From assembly GCF_000485595.1 (NCBI RefSeq), contig NW_014578513.1, forward strand, positions 38,854 to 64,574: 25,721 nt of DNA, written 5' to 3'. Within the stretch, counting starts at the first letter, position 1; each line of letters opens with the position of its first letter. The position numbers and the translations under genes are program-made. Below, piece after piece: positions 9,221 to 18,876 of the stretch. The notes below the pieces were generated by a model that did not search any database, was not told where the DNA came from, and saw only the letters and a list, made by a program, of their open reading frames with translations. The DNA comes from Priapulus caudatus (lineage: Eukaryota; Priapulida; Priapulimorpha; Priapulimorphida; Priapulidae).

Positions 9221-11039
9221 TACAAAACTTTGTCTGTATTAATAAGGACCAAAAGATTTTGCCAGCAATCAGCATACCTATGGCGTCAGCTAGTCATGGG
9301 TCCACGTTTCGCTAGTCCGCCATAATAATAATTAATAATTATAAACGTAGCAAACAACGTTCAGTAAGAGCGTCTAGATGGGTAAATAACTCGGCGGTCA
9401 CGCATCGCGCACTGTTTTCACGATAAATTTCACGTTACATTATAGCTAAACCAAACACAGCAATGTGTCATTCGTGTGGCGTATATAAATAATATTATAC
9501 TCGGTGTACTCTCCCCTTTAACGCTACCATGGCCTCGACGGTTAATAAACTGCAGTCAAACCTCCATATAGCGGCTACTCGCGGGAAACGTATTGAAATT
9601 ATGCTTTCATTGACGGATGCCGTTATATAAAGGTGGCTTCACTGTATGACTGGCATCCAAGGGACGCGCTTAAAGTGTCCTGCGCGTCTGGCTTCATCGT
9701 GAAAGAAGTTCCCGCAGCGTCTCGCAAATTACTAAGAGCCACTAATTGTCGCTGTGATTTAGTTGAGCACGATTCAAAACGTGTCTCGTGCGTAACAGCA
9801 GCGCTCTTACACGTCTCATCGTCATTAACGCAAGAATGACTCGGCTTGGATGTAATCGCCGTTGTGGTAAGGTGCTGCAGTTGTTTGCATTCTGCTGCGG
9901 ATGAAGCATTAATATCATGACTATCTCTACACGCTAGTAGGCCTACCCACTGCGTTAAAACGGCACGTTCTTGCAGCAAAATACATAGATATACCTACTG
10001 TGAGCTCGTCCATGTTGTAAAAATTCACTACAACTTATTTGTATTGCTACTTTCACAACACTTCTTCATTTCTAAACGAAAAAACTTCTCAAACGAATGT
10101 AGCACCACAGGATGTTTACACATCCGGTACACTGCCGAGCGAACGCTGTGCTGCATTAACAGTTCTTTTCTATGATAACACATGTTATACTTTATTGATG
10201 ATGTTTACTCAGTACGAAATTGTGAAATTTGTTTAAATCATATGTTATCTACATTACTTATGAAATTAGGAAACAAATATAGTGTTTTTGTTCCAGAAAC
10301 TATTTACGCTAGCGTAGGCTCTTCACTCCAAAACAACTTATGTGTATCTATACGCCGAAACCGCGTCGAACGAAGTTTTTCCCTAGTTCGGAGCACATTT
10401 CTGGCGCAATAAGAACATTTCGTGATGTTTGCATACTGCAAGTATGCTCACAGTAGGTGTAAGTAGGCTTTTTGTTGCGAGGTTTATCTACTTTAAACAT
10501 CAGAAATGCATCAGATATGTTCGTTCGAAGTCGCACTAGTTGCTAATGCATCAGGCTGGTAATTTAACATAAAAGGCAAGCAGTTTATATGTCATACGAA
10601 ATAAAAAATACGTGTGATTTTTTGTCTAGTACGTAAAAACATAGCACCAATAAGCGTGTCTGCGTGTTATGCGTCTACAGCGACCTCTAGTAGAGATATC
10701 GCGTTCGCACATCAACCAATCAGCGATGTGATACGTGACATTATTAGACGTTCAGCACGTGCGCGCAAACGTTTGTCTGTTTTATTTTCCCGGAGAGAAC
10801 AGCTTGGATTCCAACGTTGTTCTCAAAATTAGATTTCCTGCTCTGTTTGGCAGAGTTGGTGGCTCTTTCTGGTCGCATTCGCATGGAAGCCGGAAGAGGC
10901 ACACGGGAAGCGCACTTCAGTTTGTACAAGCATACTTTCCAGGTCAAGATGGCGTCATTATTTGAGACATCCCGTCTCTCCCACAGGTAGCTGATATTTT
11001 GGTGTGAAAGTCATTCACATCCATTTGCCAGTTTCGCAA
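9221..11039. other. About 1.8 kb without recognisable genes
   Basis: AT-moderate unique-looking DNA. The longest frame (9623-9979, minus, 118 codons) shows no domain or coding context I recognise. The patch at 10670-10760 contains a CTCF-like AGCGACCTCTAGTAG (10679-10693) and a CCAAT pentamer near 10716; these could belong to a promoter, but I see no associated gene. Confidence 0.45.
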
Positions 11040-11340
11040 ACCCGTAAAATTTTTGCGATTTCCACGGCCATACACCTTTCACTGACGCAAATGCGCACGA
11101 TTTATGTAACAAGAACATCATATTATAATTATGAGCAATTTTATTAATTTATAATAACTATGTGCATTAAATGGCGAACGTTTATAGTTCTTACACGCGT
11201 AGCGTTTTTGCAATTTACACCTAGTAGACATATTTTTCAATGACGTCAACGCGCGCGGTTATGTAATAAGATCATTATCTTAAAATTATGATTAACTTTA
11301 TTAATTTATAATAACTAGGCGCGATTCTTTATACTTCATC
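11040..11340 (+). repeat. Diverged tandem duplication, period about 155 bp
   Basis: The segment from about 11041 aligns with the segment from about 11196. Shared landmarks are CGTAAAATTTTTGC versus CGTAGCGTTTTTGC, then CACTGACG versus CAATGACG, then the identical TTATTAATTTATAATAACTA (near 11141 and 11299). Many substitutions and small gaps indicate an old event. Confidence 0.7.
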
Positions 11341-11607
11341 AACCAGTAAGCTAATTGTGTTTGTATTCGCCAACTATTCTGTAAACTGTAAAGCGTTTTC
11401 TGTAAAGAAGCGTAACTATTCTGTAAAGAAGCGTGGAGTTATAGGGTTTTTGGTGATACGTACGTGCACCTTACCTCACGAACCACCCCGTGCAACATGA
11501 CAACATGTAAAGAGGCCTCACGATGTACACATGTAATGGACAGAGATGACATACTGCTGTAATAATGTTACCAGCTCATTGTTATTGGCCTAGCGCCTGT
11601 TGCTGGT

Positions 11608-11760
<153 letters not shown>

Positions 11761-12669
11761 ACACACGCTTAGAAAAATGGGGCGTTAGTGTCAAGTAACC
11801 GCACAGCATCCATCAGCTGTTTTCAGCTCTTTAGAAAAAAATGACGAAAACGAAATTGCCATTAGCTACACCAATACTGCGAAACACGCAATTCACACAT
11901 TTACTCCACTCACAATAACGACATTGGAGAGCTGGCTTCAAAAGCTCAGGTTAATCCACCGCTCCACTGCATTTTGCAGTATTCCCTAACCATACCTTAT
12001 ACCCTAATCTATGATTCACGTATGTACATCATTTATTATAAAAGTCTTTGTAAAAATCTTAAAACGGGAGTGCAAATAAAGAGTATTGTGACAGAAGGGA
12101 GTGCACTGCGAACATAACCCACACTTTTAGCGTGTGCTAAAATAATACAACTGCCACTCCGTTCGCAGCACAACTTGCAATAACCTACGTATAACGATAA
12201 CACGCTACTATATGGGCTGATTTTACTATACAAACCACAAATCTTTCGGCCTACGAGGACGGCGCAGTGCTACACTGAAACCGACTGAGTTCATATCACA
12301 GCAGTCGATTCGGATCACGTGTTGCGGACAGCCAATTACGTCTAGCGCTGAGCGCCCATAGCTACCGAAAACAATCCCCAGAAACATGTCTGCCGTTGCT
12401 TCGAGCGGAATCAGAAATCCGCACCGATACCACAAGTATATTCATCTAGCACGTAGTTACGGCGGCCGGATAGCCGCGAATGCAACTCGCGTTAAACAAT
12501 ACTCGTCTGTGTTATGTTCGCCCACGTCAGACGTATTCAAAATGTCAACGTATGGCCGCCGCAGGGGTGGTCTGCGCATTATTAGCTCTGCAACGATTCG
12601 TTCGTACATAGCTTCGCGTTGCAAGAATTATATACATTCGCGGAACTATCACACATTGGCCCTGTCACG
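11761..12669. other. No gene recognised
   Basis: Mixed sequence up to the left end of the 951-bp element. A 13-bp partial duplicate of that element's tip (TGGCCCTGTCACG, 12657-12669) lies directly outside the left end. The 100-codon frame at 12386-12688 runs into the terminal repeat and has no recognised domain. Confidence 0.5.
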
Positions 12670-12775
12670 TGGCCCTGTCACACATTGACGATTTAGCCAG
12701 CGTATGCCGGACGTATCAAAATGTCTCTAAAACGCTGGCATACGCTGAACTATCGATGTTTTTTTCAATTTTGGG

Positions 12776-12999
12776 CGTATACATAGCGTATTCATAACGA
12801 GTTGGACGTATACATAGCGTATTCATAACGAGTTGGACGTATACTTAACGTATTAGTAACGTATATAGAACGTTTCGATAACTTATAGATAACTTATACC
12901 AACGAATGCTTAGCGTTTTGCCGGCGTTCACAACTTATGCCAAACGATAGTCTAACTTATGCATAGCGCGCGGCAGCGTATCGCCGACGATCACGTGTC
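12776..12999 (+). repeat. Left phased array, 22 cores at about 10.6-bp spacing
   Basis: The C of successive [A/G]C[G/T]TAT-like cores falls at 12776, 12787, 12798, 12807, 12818, 12829, 12838, 12849, 12860, 12871, 12882, 12893, 12903, 12914, 12925, 12934, 12945, 12956, 12967, 12977, 12988 and 12999. Intervals are 9-11 bp, mean 10.6. Only the first part is a clear recent tandem (31-bp unit, about 2.3 copies, about 12776-12846); the rest differ in sequence but keep the spacing. It stops 7 bp before a TATA box. Confidence 0.8.
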
Positions 13000-13005
13000 G
13001 TAGCC

Positions 13006-13041
13006 TATAAAAAGGCTCCCGCTCGACGATTCAAATCATAA
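13006..13041 (+). promoter_or_regulatory. TATA-box core promoter candidate inside the element
   Basis: TATAAAAAGGC starts at 13006. An initiator-like TCATAA (13036-13041) would place the start at A13038, 32 bp from the first T of the box, the usual distance for a Pol II TATA promoter. The leader that follows has two copies of TCGCAGTATCAACAT (13054-13068 and 13074-13088); the second overlaps an ATG. The segment interrupts the phased arrays. It may be a captured host promoter or the remains of the transposase promoter. No transcript evidence is available. Confidence 0.5.
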
Positions 13042-13086
13042 CCGCACTAGACATCGCAGTATCAACATCACCGTCGCAGTATCAAC

Positions 13087-13149
13087 ATGCCAATACCATT
13101 TTTATATACCAATTCCCCTAAACGCTGCCAATACGCCATTATACGGTAG
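13087..13149 (+). CDS. Possible 20-codon leader ORF
   Basis: ATG at 13087 begins a frame of 20 codons (starting MPIPFLY) ending in TAG at 13147, about 50 bp downstream of the predicted start site. A GTAAGT donor-like hexamer follows at 13152-13157. The product matches no family I know. It could be the truncated first exon of a captured gene, a short upstream frame or chance. It is listed because it is the first ATG after a good TATA/initiator pair. Confidence 0.2.
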   Translation: MPIPFLYTNSPKRCQYAIIR

Positions 13150-13590
13150 CTGTAAGTTAGAAACATGTTCAGTAAGTTCTGTGGTCGTCCGGAACACGTC
13201 AAATACGTCAATATGCGTTGGAGACAAGTTACACATAGGTTCAAAGCACGTTACTCATAAGTTAGAAATAAGTTTTGGGTACGCTAGACATTATCTCGAC
13301 GTATTTCGACTTATGAGTAACTTACAAGTAACGTGTGTGAACGTGTGTCAACGATCGCATAACTTACCTACAACTTATGGCCCGCGTATGCGGGACGTAT
13401 GGGGATACGCTGGCATACGTCGGAAAATTTTGAGCATGCTCAAAATTTTTCGACGACCTCGTCGTACTACGACGTATACCAGCGCGCTTCAGCGTGCTTC
13501 AGCGTGCTCTTAACTTATACAAAGCTTACCCATAACGTATTCGACGTACGCCAGCGTATTCACCAAATTTTTTATACGTCCGGCATACGC
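13123..13590 (+). repeat. Right phased array within the 951-bp element
   Basis: The motif spacing resumes at 13123 (ACGCTG, ACGCCA, ACGGTA) and continues as GTAAGTT, ATAAGTT, then AACTTAT and ACGTAT forms. From 13144 to 13418 I count about 26 intervals, mean near 10.5 bp. Motif orientation appears to switch from the TAAGTT form to the AACTTAT form near 13290. After the palindromic segment at about 13422-13449 it continues with exact 10-bp AGCGTGCTTC units (from about 13491) into the right terminal repeat. Confidence 0.65.
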
Positions 13591-13704
13591 TGGCTAAATC
13601 GTCAATGTGTGACAGGGCCATATAGGAACTATACACAGCTACGCTTCTCAACGACAAACAGTGTCAGTCGGTGCGGGTATACTACACTCTGACCATAGCT
13701 ATAC

Positions 13705-13726
13705 ATACAAACACATGTGTTTGTAT
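13705..13726. repeat. Perfect 22-bp palindrome
   Basis: Eleven-base half ATACAAACACA is followed by its exact complement with no spacer. It is isolated, lying between two mobile elements. It could be a binding site for a dimeric factor or chance. Confidence 0.8.
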
Positions 13727-13790
13727 CATAGAACTATATAGAGACACTAACTAGTATTATTATGATTATTATTTATTATTTAGCATTATT

Positions 13791-14105
13791 ACCTCCGCCA
13801 GGGGCATGGCGGGGGTTATGTTTTCACCGGCGAGTTTTTGAGTGTTGGTTTGTGTGTTACCATGCACGTTTCAGTTCACTTCCGCTAGGTGCGCTGGCTG
13901 TAGACTTACAAACACGCAACCACAGGCTAAGAGGCAACCACAGTCCTCCCCACCTGCACGCTCGCACTAATCCGGATCGAATTAATTATTTAATTAATTA
14001 ATAAATTAATTAATTTTTCCACTTAATTAATTAATTAATAAAAAATTTCACATTGAGAGAATTCAGCTGCCTTGGCGGAGGTCTGTGCTCTCCGAGTGCT
14101 CTAGT
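13791..14105. mobile_element. CTCCGCC-ended non-autonomous element
   Basis: The left end reads ACCTCCGCCAGGGG and continues GGTTATGTTTTCACCGGCGA; the right end reads CTTGGCGGAGGTCTG followed by TGCTCTCCGAGTGCT. The tips ACCTCCGCCA and TGGCGGAGGT are inverted. I recall very similar ends from an abundant repeat in fish, echinoderm and mollusc genomes, but this is memory and not a search result. The interior includes a (TTAA)n-rich palindromic stretch (13979-14043). A 14-bp direct repeat, CTAACTAGTATTAT, lies outside both ends (13747-13760 and 14127-14140). There is no coding sequence. Confidence 0.7.
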
Positions 14106-14150
14106 TATGATTAGTATTATACTAGTCTAACTAGTATTATTTTCATGATT

Positions 14151-14791
14151 TGTATATATCTATGTTCTGACGAAACGCTGCGCTATGCGCATCAGACATA
14201 CGGAATCAAGAGCGACAGGCCAGCAAAATGTTTATGAAGAGCATTGTCGTCTTGACTAATTCAATGAAAAGAAAATCAGGAACAAAAATTAGATAGGGAA
14301 GTGGCCACTGCACATTACAGTAATGCGTTACAGGCTAAAACTTGGCATAATTGTAATCCAACATCACTCCTAGTCCCCAAGCGTTCTGAATGCTCATTGG
14401 TCAAAGACATTCATTATTATAAATTTTTACTAATTTAAAATTTAAAATTATTAATTATTACAAATTAGACTTAAAATGGGTCATGACGATACATTTATGC
14501 TACAATACCTTAGCAAGCTTTACGTTACACGCCACGAGTTGATACGTCTATAGTCATATTGCGGATTAGCAGACTGCTAGTGATGGAGGGCTCTTCATGA
14601 CAATGAAAGGCTGTGCCGTGAGATTACATATCTGTTTGCATTTTTAATTAATTTGCGAGCGTCTTTAAGCGGTAAGCGCATCGGAATAAAAGAATCATTT
14701 AGAACCACATAATGAAGGCAGTCAGATACAGCGACCACGCATATACCGTGTTTCTCATCGGAAAGTTGGGCGAATCCAGCCGTGGGCGCGT
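14151..14791. other. No gene seen; AT-rich patch
   Basis: An AT-only stretch of TTTAAAATT-type sequence lies at 14411-14465. No other structure or coding signal was recognised. Confidence 0.5.
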
Positions 14792-14956
14792 GGATCGCCT
14801 CTTGTTTCTAACCGATTCGCACGGGGATCGCCTCTTGTTTCTAACCGATTCGCGCGGGGGTCGCCTTATGTTTCTAACCGATTCGCGCGGGGATCGCTTC
14901 TTGTTTCTAATCAATTCGCGCGGGGATAGCCTCTTGTTTCTAACCGATTAGCGCGT
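14792..14956 (+). repeat. Minisatellite, 5 x 33 bp
   Basis: Units of 33 bp start at 14792, 14825, 14858, 14891 and 14924. Each has the core CGCCTCTTGTTTCTAACCGA followed by TTCGCGCGG, with one to a few substitutions per unit. The 33-bp period keeps frames open on both strands (11-residue repeat DRLLFLTDSRG on +). Two opposite frames are equally open and nothing else supports coding. Confidence 0.95.
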
Positions 14957-16310
14957 CTACGCTTGACTGACGCAGTGACGTAATCATTTAGAAGCAACAT
15001 GAGGGCCGCCGTGGGGACGTGTAAACGTTAAATGTCAACGCGTCTAGCGTTTTATTTCTCGCGATGGAAAAACAGTTGCCGCCACGCGGGACGCACTTAC
15101 CGAGCCGCGTCTGTCACGCTAACGCGTCACTGTTCGCGGTCTCGAACGACATTTCTCATTTATCACGGTGTGTGGGCAACACGAGACTCGAGGTGCGATC
15201 AATGTATCATGGGCGGGTTTTTCTACACTGCACCACGCCGGGAGCCGAGGTCGCGGGCTCTTGTTTGGTCAGTGATATAATAGAATGATAGATAATAAAG
15301 GCGACGAACAAGGTGAATAAAACAATACGTGATACAAAGAGTAATATAAAAACAGGAAATAAAACAAATACAATTCACATTTAATGCCGAAGTATTAATT
15401 CGTTTGTATGCTACACCGCCTAATGATTCTATTTAGCTGCTAGGTGAATGCACGCATCTCATCGCACGCACGCTGGTACATAGAACCACCGTAGCCGGTA
15501 AACGATAGAAAGAGGAACGTCTTCTACCCTAGGTACACCTACCTCTTGTCATTAGCACCCTCCCCCTTATAGGTGACCCCACAGCACCCGGGGTGGGAGG
15601 AGTGGAGGGTCGTTCTGCCCATATTAGGAACGAATGTGAAAGCAGGTAACCGTGATCACACGTAGTCACGGTCCCCGCTACGGAACCTACCAAGCCCAAC
15701 AACGAATTAGAGTGGCGTCATTGATCGGCGGCAAATTAAAAGGCCGCGACGGGATGACGCCGCAAACTTAACGCCGCACGTCCTCAGCGACGTTGCTTCA
15801 AGTGTTGTCGGCGCTTTAATCTCTTTATCTCTAGGATTATAACTTTTGCTCGCTAATGTAATCGAGTTAGCGATATTGAGCGCAGCGCGTAATTAGATTG
15901 TTTTTGTGTGTGACAAACGTAAGAAGCGGATTGAATTAAACGTTCCGCTCGTCCGTCCGCCGGGTCACGGACGCATTTGGCCGCCGCCGCCGCTGCCGCC
16001 GCCACCGCCACTCTTCCCTGATGTATATCAAAGGGTTTCCTTGTCGATCGTTTGGAGGTAAATCGCAATGGTGTTAACCTCGCGACCGTTACTGCGTAGA
16101 AAATGAAACTCGAAACATCGAAACCAATGACGTCACTGCACAAGTGGTGGTGGTGGGGGGCGGAGAGACGGAGGCTGGGTGCGGATAGCCAGCCATGCAT
16201 CGTAGACTGGCCCCAGAAGTACCTGGCGGCCGTCAGCTTTCTCGACGGACTGGCATTCTAAACGACTTACGGCGTCAGTCTAATATACGACAACCTGCAG
16301 TAATATATTG
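14957..16310. other. Unique, partly CpG-rich stretch with a GCC run
   Basis: The part from about 15700 to 16200 is visibly CpG-rich and contains a (GCC)n tract (about 15978-16012), which gives an Ala run in a 115-codon minus-strand frame (15853-16200). This could be the 5' end or regulatory region of a gene not otherwise visible, but I found no splice pattern, TATA box or domain to support it. Confidence 0.35.
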
Positions 16311-16382
16311 CAATACAACGCGACTACGAACAATACAACACAATACGATACGATACGGTACAATACTGTACAATACAACGTA
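16311..16382 (+). repeat. Imperfect pentanucleotide CAATA/CGATA repeat
   Basis: Degenerate five-base units such as CAATA, CGATA, CGGTA and CAACA follow one another with occasional CTGTA variants. Confidence 0.7.
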
Positions 16383-16444
16383 ACACCAACATACACCATG
16401 ACTACAAACGATTACATATGCATGCATTTTACATACATCATACC

Positions 16445-16586
16445 TGAAGTACATTAACAATGCTGTTAATGCACACCCGATTAGTGATAATGTACTTCAT
16501 TAGTAATGGTAGAAGCGAATGCATTTATTTATACACTATAGCTTGAGATTAGTTGCTAAATAGTATACTTAGTCATTTAGCAACTA
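16445..16586. repeat. Two consecutive perfect 12-bp-stem hairpins
   Basis: TGAAGTACATTA (16445-16456) pairs with TAATGTACTTCA (16488-16499). TAGTTGCTAAAT (16550-16561) pairs with ATTTAGCAACTA (16575-16586). Loops are 31 and 13 nt. Stems are too short for a typical animal microRNA precursor; MITE remnants or chance in AT-rich DNA are possible. Confidence 0.7.
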
Positions 16587-16790
16587 TTCTCCGGCTATAA
16601 GAATATATAAAGTTTAATTATTGTAAATTATGCATTTGACTGTATTTGCTCATTAGAGTACAAACTGTTACTCGTATGCACGATTTAACGGATCGACGAT
16701 TAAACGTGTATACATAATTTAACTCTTTGTTTAATCAAACTGTCCTGATACCGTGAGAGCAATCCGCCATTGCTAACAATCTAAGCTTAA

Positions 16791-16980
16791 TACCCCGTAC
16801 AAACTGCAAAATTTTATCCCACATCAAACTAGTCCGGGCCATGCGCGCGCCAGGCGCCAGATTAATCCGGTCTAGCGTGTATGTAGCGCGGGATAGCCTG
16901 TACACACACTGCCAAAATTTGGCCCGCGCCTGGCCCGGGCTAGTTTGATGTGGTATCAAATTTGCAGTCTGTGCGGGGTA
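16791..16980. mobile_element. 190-bp TIR element
   Basis: The left arm begins TACCCCGTACAAACTGCAAA and continues through CCACATCAAACTAG and CCGGGCCA. The right arm (about 16920-16980) is its inverted copy with a few substitutions and a gap, ending GTGCGGGGTA. Arms are about 60 bp, with about 65 bp between them. TA borders each end, compatible with a TA duplication. No other copy is in this window and there is no coding capacity. Confidence 0.8.
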
Positions 16981-17114
16981 TAAATCGAACGTATATAGGT
17001 CTGGCTGCCGAATGAAGCTTTCGTAGATGAATAATTTACACGGATATGCACGAGGAACATATCAGTGTCGGGTCGATTAAAGTAGCGCTGGCTGACATGA
17101 GCGATGGCAGTTTA

Positions 17115-17664
17115 TGGCCCTGTCACACCTTGACGAGCTAACAAGTTAATAGACACGCTGAGAATGCTGAGCCGCTGAAGCACGCTTGAAGCCGCGGAAG
17201 CACGCTTGAAGCACTGCTGAAGACACCTGAAGCACGCTGAAGCACGCTGAAGCACGCTGAAGAATGCTGAAGCACGCTGAAGGCACGCCTGAAGCACGCT
17301 GAAGCCACACTGAAGCACACTGAAAGCCACGTGAAGAAGCTGAAGCACGCTGTTAAGAACGCTGATAAGCACGTGAAGGCACGCTGAAGCCACGCTGAGC
17401 ACGCTGAACACGCTGGAAGCACGCTGTTAAGCACGTCTGAACGCACGCGCTGAAGCCCACGACTGAGTCACGCTGGTATTACGTCGTAAGTACGGCGAGC
17501 TACGTCGGAAACTTGATGCTATGTTCAGCGTTCTTCAGCTTACCCATAACTTATTTCGACGTACGCCAGCGTATTCAGCCAATTTTTCATACGTCCGCTT
17601 ATATGCTGACGCTTTCGTGGTTATATTATGTCGTTTATAGCTCGTCAAGGTGTGTACAGAGCCA
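17115..17664. mobile_element. TIR element with expanded decamer array
   Basis: The ends TGGCCCTGTCACACCTTGAC and the inverted right end (one extra T, one substitution) are shared with 23506-23851 and resemble the 951-bp element. TTA precedes the left end; the right flank reads TTG where the other copy has TTA. The interior holds a long irregular GCACGCTGAA array (about 17151-17470), then the motif block shared with the 951-bp element (CCATAACTTATTTCGACGTA). Confidence 0.8.
17151..17470 (+). repeat. Irregular 10-bp tandem repeat
   Basis: Roughly 30 GCACGCTGAA-type units with frequent one-base insertions and losses, compared with 13 regular units at 23541-23670. The minus strand reads as FSVLQRASAC-type peptide in every frame, producing spurious long open frames. 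Confidence 0.9.
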
Positions 17665-18511
17665 TTGAAATGAGGTGTGTAGTGTTTAGTAACGTAAATT
17701 TTAATGCATTAATTTGATTCAAATAGATTGTAAAATGCAGATTTTATTTCTTCTTCAATTTATCATCATAATATTTTATATCTTCATAATTATTAACATT
17801 CATAAATTTAATTAGATTTAATGTCAAGTTATAATGATCTTATAATATGAGCATATCATTACTTTAATGATATTTAAATCTTGATTTTATTATAAAATGT
17901 AGATAGTCTATAATTCGTGCGATCGCGCGGCAACTATTAATGTGTTTGCCACTCAGTCAGAACATTTGACTACGTCCCACCAAGCAACCGAATTTCAGCT
18001 ATCGGATCGTCATCTGCATTATTTATCAGGTTTTACATGAATCCAAAATTATCCTTTACGTAATGACCGTAATAGGGAATAATTCTCACAATGCTCGTGT
18101 GTGTGTGTCGACAAATGTCGATTCTGCTGTGCTGCTGCTTCACTGATGACGTAGGGGAAGACTGCTGTGCTAGGTTATATAGGTTGCCCCTGGCACAATT
18201 AATAGTGTCGTTGGCCCTTAATGTGTCCACAGGTTTTTCATGGCAGCTTTGACAGCTTTTTGATGTTATATTAGAATCGGAAGCGAGATGAAGTTCACTT
18301 ACGTATTTTCCCCTGTCTTTGTTCGTGTTGTGCGATCGCTCAACGAGTGCGCTGCACGCGTTACGGGCGCGCATGTGTGCAAATGCACACCTTTACCATG
18401 TTGCCCGTGGGGCACGTACGCAGACGCTCGTGTGTAGGTATCTGCCGGAGAGCGTTGCTCTGTGCGAAGTGCGTGTGGGTGTGCGGTGCGGCAGTGCGAG
18501 CGCACAGATTT

Positions 18512-18876
18512 CGTGACGCGAGCTATTCTACGTGATACCCGCCATTAGCGTGACGCGACTATGTCACGATTGATACACGGATTTACGTGACGGCGACTAC
18601 TTTCACGTGATACACGGATTTATTAACGCTAGCTGAATGTTCACGTGATTACCGAATATACGGGACGCCGACTATTTTCGCTGATACACGGATTTACGGT
18701 GACTTGCGACTATGTTCACGTGATACCGGATTTACGTGTACGCCGACTATTTCCACGTGATACACGGATTTGCGTGACGCGCTACTTTCGACGTGACAAA
18801 CACATTTACGTGACGAAGACGACCCACGTGAACCAGGCCATTTACGTGACGAGACGACCCCACTGACAACGGTATT
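18512..18876 (+). repeat. CACGTG-bearing ~35-bp minisatellite, degraded copy
   Basis: Counterpart of 24710-25052. Units follow the pattern ACGTGACGCGACTATTTCAC then GTGATACACGGATTT, but single-base insertions disturb many of them. I count five intact CACGTG hexamers here against eight in the other copy. Confidence 0.9.

Larger units (their letters stand above)
12670..13620. mobile_element. 951-bp TIR element with helically phased motif arrays
   Basis: Terminal inverted repeats are identical over 47 bp (12670-12716 and 13574-13620), beginning TGGCCCTGTCACACATTGAC. Related but different elements at 17115-17664 and 23506-23851 share this tip, and the last is bounded by TTA on both sides; TTA duplication and a short G/C-rich tip are typical of PIF/Harbinger elements. 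No TTA duplication is visible here (flanks ACG and TAT). The interior has no transposase. It consists of two arrays of degenerate RC[G/T]TAT cores every 9-11 bp (12776-12999 and about 13123-13590) around a gap holding a TATA-box promoter-like segment. A 27-bp palindromic segment (about 13422-13449, centre GAGCATGCTC) sits near the right. Identical ends suggest recent insertion or correction. It is probably non-autonomous. Confidence 0.8.

Noticed and set aside
9623-9979. 118-codon minus-strand frame as a gene
   Set aside because: Mixed composition but no domain, no splice or start context and no neighbours; length is within random expectation for 25 kb in six frames.
12641-13650. Flanking GGAACTATCACACA / GGAACTATACACAG as a target duplication of the 951-bp element
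   Set aside because: The two are similar but not adjacent to the ends in a consistent way and differ by an indel; more likely chance or a pre-existing local repeat.
14699-14951. Repeat proteins on opposite strands over the 14792 minisatellite
   Set aside because: Both strands are equally open because the period is a multiple of three; neither continues into recognisable coding sequence.
15853-16200. Gene with an alanine run (115 codons, minus)
   Set aside because: The alanine run is a GCC tract; the rest has no domain. The CpG richness is noted as a possible regulatory region only.
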